A stretch of 64,000 nt of DNA, taken from assembly GCA_944324905.1 (NCBI GenBank), contig CALUYB010000004.1, positions 1 to 64,000 of the forward strand. The letters run 5' to 3'. Positions 12,772-19,247 of the stretch are shown one piece after another. The notes under the pieces were generated by a model. It was not told where the DNA came from and made no database searches. It worked only from the letters and a program-made list of their open reading frames with translations. The stretch is from Candidatus Gastranaerophilales bacterium. GTDB taxonomy: Bacteria; Cyanobacteriota; Vampirovibrionia; Gastranaerophilales; Gastranaerophilaceae. Both the position numbers and the translations under genes were made by a program. Each line of letters opens with the position of its first letter. Position 1 is the stretch's first letter.

Positions 12772-13689
12772 ATGCGCAAAAAAATTTTTATCCTTTTTGT
12801 AGTATGTATTTTCTCATGTCTACCAAGTTTTTCGCAATATTCCAATAACTACTATATCACAGGTTATAAGGCGTTTAAAAATAAAGAATATAAAACTGCA
12901 ATTTACAATCTTGAAAAAGCTATACAAACAGACGACAATCTATATGAAGCATATTGCCTCTTGGGAATGAGTTATGGACTTAATAATGACGTTAAAAAAT
13001 CAGAAGAAATTCTAATTAAAGCTACAAAAAAATTCCCCGACAGGTGGAATGCTTACACATTTTTAGGCGATATAAAAAGGGCGCAACACCTTACAAGCGG
13101 TGCTATAGATTACTATGAAAAAGCAAAGAGCTTGCCTTCAATGCCTGAAAACGAAAAAAAATACTATACAAACTTAATACAACAAGTAATTCAAGAACAA
13201 AAGAGCTATGAAGGGCTAAACACAAATACAATTTCAAAAAATATAAAGCCCAATATCACCGTTAATCTTAATCCAAACATCTGGGCTCTTGCATACTTAA
13301 AAGGTGATCAAGAAAATTGGATTATGGAATATGGGCTAAAAGGCGAGGATGTAATAAATTACAAATGGAGCAAACTTTTCACACTGAACTTTTTTTCTAA
13401 GAACAAATATAATACAAATGTGCAATCTTACTACAACGGTTTTGTAAGCCTTTTGAAAAAACAAGCCGACAGCACAAATAGAGTGCTAAATATCAAACAA
13501 ATAAGAAAAACCGAAAACGAAATATACTTTGAATGGAGCATTGTGGGGCGAAACGAGTGTGAAATAGACAGAATTTTTACAACAGATAAAGGTCTATATT
13601 TTGCACATTTTGCACAAAAAACGCAAAACTTTACAGAACAACAAAGGAGTCAAATAATAAAAATTCTACAAAGTGTAGAGCAAAAGTAA
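12772..13689 (+). CDS. Secreted TPR-repeat protein
   Basis: Protein of 305 aa with a signal peptide (MRKKIFILFVVCIFSCLPSFSQ) and about three TPR motifs between residues 25 and 125 (GYKAFKNKEYKTAIYNLEKA, EAYCLLGMSYGLNNDVKKSE, AYTFLGDIKRAQHLTSGAID). The C-terminal half (about 160-305) is a separate, unrecognised alpha/beta region with aromatic residues (NIWALAYLKGDQENWIMEYG). It is probably periplasmic and binds a partner through the TPRs; the partner is unknown. It has its own strong promoter and Shine-Dalgarno sequence, and ends convergently with fliN 15 bp away. Confidence 0.75.
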   Translation: MRKKIFILFVVCIFSCLPSFSQYSNNYYITGYKAFKNKEYKTAIYNLEKAIQTDDNLYEAYCLLGMSYGLNNDVKKSEEILIKATKKFPDRWNAYTFLGDIKRAQHLTSGAIDYYEKAKSLPSMPENEKKYYTNLIQQVIQEQKSYEGLNTNTISKNIKPNITVNLNPNIWALAYLKGDQENWIMEYGLKGEDVINYKWSKLFTLNFFSKNKYNTNVQSYYNGFVSLLKKQADSTNRVLNIKQIRKTENEIYFEWSIVGRNECEIDRIFTTDKGLYFAHFAQKTQNFTEQQRSQIIKILQSVEQK

Positions 13690-13704
13690 AATTGCAACCT
13701 TTTG

Positions 13705-13995
13705 TTATTTCTGTTGCTCTAAAATTTCTGTTACTTTAACACCATAGCAATTATCAACCGCGACTATAGTACCGCGCGCAACAAGCACATTATCTACAAA
13801 AATATCAACAGGCTCGTTTTCCTTATTATCAAGCAAAACAACAGTGCCTGAGTCATATCTTAGAATATCCTTAAGCGGCACTTTGGTTTTGCCCAACTGT
13901 GCCGTCAGTTTAACCTCTACATTTGCAATTTTTGCAAGGTTTGCAAAGTTAAAATCAGGATAAGAGTTTTTTAATTCTTTTAAATTTTCACTCAT
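13705..13995 (-). CDS. fliN: Flagellar motor switch protein FliN
   Basis: Protein of 96 aa made almost entirely of one SpoA/FliN-FliM C domain: ANVEVKLTAQLGKTKVPLKDIL, then GTVVLLDNKENEPVDIFVDN and VLVARGTIVAVDNCYGVKVTEI. FliN forms the lower C-ring of the flagellar switch and binds FliH for export. It is unlinked from the flagellar cluster at 56-63 kb, and no fliM lies beside it. A TAATAT box sits 6 nt before the ATG with no Shine-Dalgarno sequence, so it may be leaderless. Confidence 0.88.
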   Translation of the reverse strand: MSENLKELKNSYPDFNFANLAKIANVEVKLTAQLGKTKVPLKDILRYDSGTVVLLDNKENEPVDIFVDNVLVARGTIVAVDNCYGVKVTEILEQQK

Positions 13996-14001
13996 AAGAA
14001 T

Positions 14002-14007
14002 ATATTA
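14002..14007 (-). promoter_or_regulatory. -10 box of fliN (candidate leaderless start)
   Basis: TAATAT on the minus strand, separated by 6 nt from the fliN ATG. No convincing -35 box and no Shine-Dalgarno sequence are visible. Confidence 0.45.
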
Positions 14008-14043
14008 CAACAATTTATCATTTTTTGGCTACTAAAATATAAA

Positions 14044-14077
14044 AAATAAAGCCCGCATATTTTGCGAGCTTTATTTA
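14044..14077 (-). terminator. Terminator after the 69-aa gene
   Basis: AAATAAAGC (14044-14052) pairs with GCTTTATTT (14068-14076). The stem continues inward past one mismatch with CGCA/TGCG. T-rich flanks on both strands could make it bidirectional. It overlaps the stop codon of the gene at 14075. Confidence 0.75.
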
Positions 14078-14284
14078 TCTTAAAACACGACGGACATCTG
14101 CACAGGGCATTGCCGTTGTGTAGATTACAAAATCATTGAGAGGGGTCATGTACTTTCTTATAAAATCCTTGTTTTTAATGGGTTCATAACAAATTGTTGA
14201 AGGCAGGACGCCTTTTAAATACTCAACCAGCTCTCTTTGATCATCTGTTTTAGAATAATCATCGAGTACTTTTACAATATTCAT
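14075..14284 (-). CDS. Hypothetical protein (69 aa)
   Basis: Small soluble protein starting MNIVKVLDDYSKTDDQRELV, mixed charged and hydrophobic, with one cysteine pair region (ICYEP, MPCADV) and no signal peptide or membrane segment. I do not recognise the family. It is supported by a dedicated terminator directly after the stop, same-strand neighbours and an ATG start. It lies between acpS (upstream) and fliN (downstream). Confidence 0.5.
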   Translation of the reverse strand: MNIVKVLDDYSKTDDQRELVEYLKGVLPSTICYEPIKNKDFIRKYMTPLNDFVIYTTAMPCADVRRVLR

Positions 14285-14376
14285 AACATGCTGAGTTTAA
14301 CGCTTTTTTAGTTGAATCTCATCATGTTTTAGCGAAATTTTTACACAACTTTATAAAAAATTACAAAAGTATATAT

Positions 14377-14748
14377 TTAGTTAATAAGAACTATAACTGT
14401 GGCAGCAGCAAAAGTATCAGTGTGTGACAAAGAGAGTTTAAAGGTTAAATTATCTCCCCTTTTTGGGCCAATAAGGTTGATTTTAGGAACTCCTGAGGGT
14501 AGATTTTCTACCTCAAAATCACGACAAAAATATCCGTCTACTCCCAGAGAATAAAGCGCTTTTACACAAGCCTCTTTAGCACAATACCTTGCACAAAGGT
14601 GTTGAGCAAATTTTTTACCTTTATAAGAATATTCAATCTCTTTTTTGGTAAAAATTCTGTTTATAAAAGGATTGTCTTTTTCGGTGTATTTTTTAAAACG
14701 CTCAACGTTTTCAACATCTATACCAAGACCAATATTTTCAAGTTTCAT
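14377..14748 (-). CDS. acpS: Holo-[acyl-carrier-protein] synthase
   Basis: Transfers 4'-phosphopantetheine from CoA to the acyl carrier protein. At 123 aa it is the usual AcpS length. The Mg2+ ligands are visible: D11 in GLGIDVENVERF and E59 in ARYCAKEACVKAL. The C-terminal LSLSHTDTFAAATVIV strand region is also typical. It starts 9 bp after the stop of the upstream isocitrate dehydrogenase gene and is probably the last gene of that operon. Confidence 0.95.
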   Translation of the reverse strand: MKLENIGLGIDVENVERFKKYTEKDNPFINRIFTKKEIEYSYKGKKFAQHLCARYCAKEACVKALYSLGVDGYFCRDFEVENLPSGVPKINLIGPKRGDNLTFKLSLSHTDTFAAATVIVLIN

Positions 14749-14757
14749 AAAATATTT

Positions 14758-15762
14758 TTACTCTAAATTTTTAATAATTTCATCCCTAAACTCGGTAGTT
14801 TTTGCACAGCCACCAAGATCAGGTGTTAAAACCTTGCCTTCTTCAAGTGTTTTAAAAAGCGCATTTTGAAGCTTTTGCGCTATTTTAAATTCGCCCAGAT
14901 ATTTAACCATTTCAATAGCACTCAATAAAAGTGCGGTAGGATTTGCAATATTTTTACCTTTAATGTCAGGTGCGCTGCCATGGACAGGTTCAAACACCGC
15001 GCAATCAAGCCCGATGTTAGCCCCTTGTGCCACACCTAAGCCGCCAATTAGCCCGGCGCAAAGGTCTGAAACAATATCCCCGTATAAATTTGGCAAAACT
15101 AAAACATCAAATTGGGATGGGTTTTGAACCAGCTGCATACAAAGGTTATCAACAAGAATTTCTCTTGGCGTAATGTTTGGGTATTCTTTTGAAACTTCTC
15201 TGAAGCATTCTAAAAATAAGCCATCAGAGAGCTTACAAATATTTGCTTTTGTAACTGCGCAAACTTCGTTTCTATTATGCTTAAGTGCATATTCAAAAGC
15301 CCATTTGCAAATTCTAGTCGAGCCTTGACGGGTAATTAATTTTATTCCTTCAACCCTGTCGTCATTAATTTTATTTTCAATACCTGCGTATAAATCCTCG
15401 GTATTTTCCCTTACCACAACTAAATCAACATTTTCAAAGGGTGTTTTAATGTTTGGCAAATTTTTTGAAGGTCTAAGATTTGCAAATAAATCAAGTTCGC
15501 GCCTCAATTGCACGTTTACTGAGCGAAAACCTTTGCCAATAGGAGTTGTAACAGGAGCTTTTAGTGCTACCTTATTTTTTTTGATTGATTCAATAACTCT
15601 ATTTGGCAGTGGAACATCGCCACGTGCTACAACATCGGCACCTGCTGTTTGCAAATCCCAGTTAATTTCAATTCCTGAGGCTTCTAAAATTTTTACAACA
15701 GCGTCTGTTATTTCAGGGCCAATGCCATCCCCGTTTATTAAAGTTACATTATACAAGGTCAA
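14758..15762 (-). CDS. icd: NAD-dependent isocitrate dehydrogenase (decarboxylating dehydrogenase family)
   Basis: Protein of 334 aa in the isocitrate/isopropylmalate dehydrogenase family. The substrate loop FRSVNVQLRRELDL carries the Ser and Asn (RSxN) that bind isocitrate in IDH, whereas LeuB has leucines there; VVRENTEDLYAGIE also fits IDH. HGSAPDIKG has Asp where NADP-IDH has Lys, which argues for NAD. Its role would be isocitrate to 2-oxoglutarate. The start is TTG, preceded by GGAG at a short spacing, and it overlaps the end of the aconitase-like subunit by 14 nt. Homoisocitrate or isopropylmalate dehydrogenase are less likely alternatives. Confidence 0.85.
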   Translation of the reverse strand: MTLYNVTLINGDGIGPEITDAVVKILEASGIEINWDLQTAGADVVARGDVPLPNRVIESIKKNKVALKAPVTTPIGKGFRSVNVQLRRELDLFANLRPSKNLPNIKTPFENVDLVVVRENTEDLYAGIENKINDDRVEGIKLITRQGSTRICKWAFEYALKHNRNEVCAVTKANICKLSDGLFLECFREVSKEYPNITPREILVDNLCMQLVQNPSQFDVLVLPNLYGDIVSDLCAGLIGGLGVAQGANIGLDCAVFEPVHGSAPDIKGKNIANPTALLLSAIEMVKYLGEFKIAQKLQNALFKTLEEGKVLTPDLGGCAKTTEFRDEIIKNLE

Positions 15763-16255
15763 AATCTCCGTGTTTTTTCAAGTGTTCAATCAGTCCGCCA
15801 TCGTTTAAAAGTTTAATCATAACATCAGGCAGAGGAGTTATTTCAAGGGTTTCACCCTTTGTAAGATTTTTTAAAATACCGTTTTTAATATCAAGCTCAA
15901 GCTCATCGCCTGCATCAATATTATCTGTATTACATTCAATAGCTAAAAGCCCGATGTTAATTGCATTTCTGTAAAAAATTCTTGCAAAGCTTTTTGCAAT
16001 AACAGCACCAACGCCTGCTATTTTTATAATTTGCGGAGCATGCTCACGAGATGAGCCAAGCCCGAAGTTATTTCCCGCAACTACAAAGTCGCCCTTTTGC
16101 ATTTTAGAGGCAAATTCAGGGTCAGCATCCTCCAGTACATGTTTAGAAAATTCTTCAAGATTGCTCCTCAGGTGAAAAAGTCTACCAGGCGCAATGTGGT
16201 CTGTTGAAATATTATCACCAAACTTAAAAGCACGCCCTTTTTTAATTAACTCCAT
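15749..16255 (-). CDS. Aconitase/isopropylmalate dehydratase-type small (swivel) subunit
   Basis: Protein of 168 aa in the LeuD family, the swivelling subunit of two-subunit hydro-lyases. The start is placed at the ATG at 16255, preceded by GGAGG; the frame extends to 16309 without support. The swivel core is present (AGNNFGLGSSREHA, SFARIFYRNAINIGL). The N-terminal GDNISTDHIAPG resembles the TTDHISP motif of true aconitases. The specificity loop reads HLRSN, with Arg30 where archaeal homoaconitase has YLRT and isopropylmalate isomerase has YLV. With the adjacent IDH this points to citrate/isocitrate rather than leucine synthesis. The large subunit is not in the window. Confidence 0.8.
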   Translation of the reverse strand: MELIKKGRAFKFGDNISTDHIAPGRLFHLRSNLEEFSKHVLEDADPEFASKMQKGDFVVAGNNFGLGSSREHAPQIIKIAGVGAVIAKSFARIFYRNAINIGLLAIECNTDNIDAGDELELDIKNGILKNLTKGETLEITPLPDVMIKLLNDGGLIEHLKKHGDFDLV

Positions 16256-16317
16256 TTTTACCTCCAAAAATGCTTTAATTTTCTTAACTATTATAATACA
16301 AAAACCCAATTTTGTAC

Positions 16318-16323
16318 TATAAT
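16318..16323 (+). promoter_or_regulatory. -10 box of tyrA (candidate leaderless start)
   Basis: A perfect TATAAT ends 6 nt before the tyrA ATG at 16330. The predicted transcription start coincides with the start codon. No Shine-Dalgarno sequence is present. Confidence 0.6.
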
Positions 16324-16329
16324 ATACTT

Positions 16330-17124
16330 ATGTTGAAAATCGCAGTTATAGGTTTAGGGTTGATAGGCGGTTCAATTTTGAAATCACTTAGCGAAAGTGA
16401 TTGGGAAGTTGCTGCAATTTCAAAATCAAGTTACGACAAAGCAAAAAGCTACACTCCTTATGCTTCTGATATGATTGAAGATGTCAGAGGGGCTGATGTT
16501 GTTTTTGTGTGTTCACCAATGAACGAGGCAAAAGCTATTTTAAAAAGGCTTGAAAATATTGTGTCGCCAAAGTGCATTGTCTGTGATGTCTGTTCACTGA
16601 AAGGTTTTTTAGAGGGCGGGTATAAATTCAACTACATTGGAACACATCCCATGGCAGGTACTGAAGAATCAGGCTTTGACGCCTCAAAAGACGATTTGTT
16701 TCAAGGTGCAAAGTGGGTTATAACAAAGCGCAACGCAATTTTAGAAGAAGTTATAAAATTTATGGGCGCAACACCTGTTTTAATGGATGCAAAAGTTCAT
16801 GACTTTGCTGCTGCGCAAATTTCTCATCTGCCAATGTTATTATCTTTTGCGCTTTTTAATTCTGTTAAATCAGATGAGGCAAAAACTATTGCCGCAAGCG
16901 GTTTTCGCGACACTACAAGGCTTGCTATGACAAATGAAGTTTTAGCAGCTGACATGCTAAAGTTAAACAAAAAAAATATTGATAAAAGTATAGATTTGTT
17001 TATAGAACAACTTAATTACTTGAAAAACCTAAAAGATGATGAGAGAATAGAGGTGCTTAAAAACATAAGTCAAAAAAGAGCACTGATGTATGACAAAAAA
17101 GGCAAAAACAATTTCACTTTATAG
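16330..17124 (+). CDS. tyrA: Prephenate dehydrogenase
   Basis: Oxidative decarboxylation of prephenate (or arogenate) in tyrosine synthesis. About 264 aa, with the N-terminal dinucleotide motif VIGLGLIGGS, VFVCSP, then THPMAGTEESGFDAS of the prephenate-binding region, and a helical dimerisation domain with AAQISHLPMLLSFAL and ASGFRDTTRLA. There is no chorismate mutase or ACT domain. The ATG at 16330 is chosen over the TTG at 16312 because TATAAT (16318-16323) lies between them. Its 3' end overlaps the next gene by about 35 nt if the first start of that gene is used. Confidence 0.93.
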   Translation: MLKIAVIGLGLIGGSILKSLSESDWEVAAISKSSYDKAKSYTPYASDMIEDVRGADVVFVCSPMNEAKAILKRLENIVSPKCIVCDVCSLKGFLEGGYKFNYIGTHPMAGTEESGFDASKDDLFQGAKWVITKRNAILEEVIKFMGATPVLMDAKVHDFAAAQISHLPMLLSFALFNSVKSDEAKTIAASGFRDTTRLAMTNEVLAADMLKLNKKNIDKSIDLFIEQLNYLKNLKDDERIEVLKNISQKRALMYDKKGKNNFTL

Positions 17125-18265
17125 CAAAGTCAAAAATTATATTTATCAAAAATATCGTCAAATGCCGATTTTGGATAAATACGTCTTAAAACAGCTTTTA
17201 GAAGTGTTTTTAATGGGTGTAATTATTTTTACATCAATTATTTTTGCCTCTGAAACTTTTACTCAATTAATTAAACAAATTACCCTGTATGGCATACCTT
17301 TTAATATTGCTTTTATGATGATTATTTTAAATTTGCCGCAGGTTTTTGTTATGACAATTCCTATTTCAACACTTTTTGCAACAGTAATGACTGTTAACAG
17401 ATTGAGTTTAAACTCTGAAATTACAGTTCTAAAAGCTTGCGGGATAAGCATTTCAAGAATTGCAAAACCTATTTTTGCCTTTGCAATTGTTATGACTTTT
17501 GTAAGCTTTTTTATAAGTGAAGTCATAGTTCCTGCAACAAGCATGACATCTAAACACCTTGCAATTTATTCGCTACAGAAAAAACACGTTCCTGAAGGCA
17601 GAATGAATTTTACAATAAAAGATGCCGACAAAAATAATGTACTAAAAAGACTTATATACATTGAGGAGTGCAAAAACAAAACGCTGAACAATGTAACTTT
17701 AATCGACCTTTCAGACAAAGATGCCATTCAAATTGTTCAGGCAAAAACCGGCAGAACAGGTGCGCTTGGGTGGATTTTTAACGGTGGAGTAATTTATACA
17801 ATCTCAAAAACAGGAAAAGTCTTTAACACCAGTCTTTTTGACGATTCAACGGTTAGCTTTGGTATTGAAAATGCCGACGGACTTGTAAAAGAAACTGCAA
17901 GCCAGTACAATTTCTTTAAACTTTTAAAATACATAAATAAAAACAAATTAAACAAAGAATTTGTGGAAAAATTAAAGGTAAAATATCAGGTAGATTTACA
18001 CGATAAAATTGCACTGCCTGTAACAACCATCGCGCTTACGCTTGTGGGTATTCCGCTTGCAATAACTCCACCGCGTGTAAGGTACAACAGGGGATTTTTA
18101 TTTAGCGTTATTATAATTTTTGTTTACTATTTAATACGCGCCTTTTCGCTTAACTTAGGCGAGACAAAGGCAGTGTCACCCTTTATGGCGGCGTGGCTTC
18201 CTGTTATTGTAATATTTTTAATAGGGTCTTTTTTGTACTACAAAAAAGCATTTACTATTACCTAG
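17090..18265 (+). CDS. lptF: LptF/LptG-family LPS export permease
   Basis: Inner-membrane permease of the YjgP/YjgQ family, which extracts lipopolysaccharide for transport to LptD. Protein of 391 aa with membrane segments at the N terminus (after ILDKYVLKQLLEVFLMG), a periplasmic beta-rich middle and three C-terminal membrane segments (ALTLVGIPLAITPP, FLFSVIIIFVYYLIRAF, AWLPVIVIFLIGSFLYY). The ATG at 17090 lies inside tyrA; the ATG at 17162 (MPILDKY) aligns better with the usual family start. Neither has a clear Shine-Dalgarno sequence. Its stop overlaps the convergent gene by 4 nt (CTAG). Confidence 0.9.
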   Translation: MTKKAKTISLYSKVKNYIYQKYRQMPILDKYVLKQLLEVFLMGVIIFTSIIFASETFTQLIKQITLYGIPFNIAFMMIILNLPQVFVMTIPISTLFATVMTVNRLSLNSEITVLKACGISISRIAKPIFAFAIVMTFVSFFISEVIVPATSMTSKHLAIYSLQKKHVPEGRMNFTIKDADKNNVLKRLIYIEECKNKTLNNVTLIDLSDKDAIQIVQAKTGRTGALGWIFNGGVIYTISKTGKVFNTSLFDDSTVSFGIENADGLVKETASQYNFFKLLKYINKNKLNKEFVEKLKVKYQVDLHDKIALPVTTIALTLVGIPLAITPPRVRYNRGFLFSVIIIFVYYLIRAFSLNLGETKAVSPFMAAWLPVIVIFLIGSFLYYKKAFTIT

Positions 18266-19158
18266 AGTGCAATTTTTGAAAGCACATCAGGAAATTCATC
18301 TATTAGTACTTGCGCAAAAACAATAGGATCGATTTGAGTTGCAACGACTTGCAACAAATCAGGGGGTAGTTCCTCTACCATAGGTATTAAAAACTCGGGG
18401 TCTAAAACGTCCATACATTGCAAAATATCGTGTTTTTCCATAGTACGCATAGGGTTAGTCAGGCACTCGGGGTTAATTTCTTCAAGCAGCTTTGGTTTTT
18501 CCTTACAAAGACTAACCATAAGGTCTATTTTGTCGTGTTTTTTCATACCTTGCAGCATTTTTATAAAGTCATCATCTTTAAGCGATTCCATAAATTTAAG
18601 CTGTTCTTCTTGATTTTTTTCTTTCATAACTGAGCCGAACTGCTCAACTAAAATTCGCTCAAGCTCAGACGGGTCAAGGGCTTCAAAGTGTTTCATAACA
18701 TCTTTTCGCTCAACTTTTTCATTTTCAAAAAACTTATCCATCTCCTCAGTTGGCATAAGAAGAAAAATGTCTTTCAGTGTAAACCTTTGCAGCACAACGC
18801 TCATAAGCTCCTCTGTCGGGAGTTTATTCAACATTTCAATAATTTTATCAACTCTAAAATACCTTAAACCCCATAATAGGTCGTCTTGCTCAAGGTAAGG
18901 TATAAGCTTTTCAAGATCATTTTCGGATAAATTTCTTATTATTAAATACCTGTTTTTAGGGTCCATTAACTGCAAAAGTTTTGCAAGCTTTTGCGGGTTT
19001 TGCATAGCAGAAGAAATCAGCGCAGCATAATCGTTACCCTGCTCAAGCTCAAGCTCCATAATTTCTTCAATACTTTTTGAAGAATACTCATTTAGCCTTT
19101 GAGTGCTGATTTCAAAGTATTGCGTAAAATAATTCAAATCTAAATTGAGTTGAATCAC
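18262..19158 (-). CDS. MgtE-N/FliG-like all-helical protein
   Basis: Protein of 298 aa, acidic, with no signal peptide or membrane segment and a GTG start preceded by GGGG. The sequence is a run of short helical repeats (LAKLLQLMDPKNRYLIIRNL, LEKLIPYLEQDDLLWGLRYF, IIEMLNKLPTEELMSVVLQR) like the superhelix of the MgtE cytoplasmic N domain and the FliG middle domain. It lacks the MgtE CBS and membrane parts. A scaffold role is plausible and a link to the flagellar C-ring is possible but unproven. Confidence 0.5.
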   Translation of the reverse strand: MIQLNLDLNYFTQYFEISTQRLNEYSSKSIEEIMELELEQGNDYAALISSAMQNPQKLAKLLQLMDPKNRYLIIRNLSENDLEKLIPYLEQDDLLWGLRYFRVDKIIEMLNKLPTEELMSVVLQRFTLKDIFLLMPTEEMDKFFENEKVERKDVMKHFEALDPSELERILVEQFGSVMKEKNQEEQLKFMESLKDDDFIKMLQGMKKHDKIDLMVSLCKEKPKLLEEINPECLTNPMRTMEKHDILQCMDVLDPEFLIPMVEELPPDLLQVVATQIDPIVFAQVLIDEFPDVLSKIAL

Positions 19159-19247
19159 TTTTTGACCCCGTAAAAATTTTTGCTGCTATATAAATTAACA
19201 AAAATTTTTACGCAAAATTACGCAAAGCTAAAAAACTGTTACAACTC

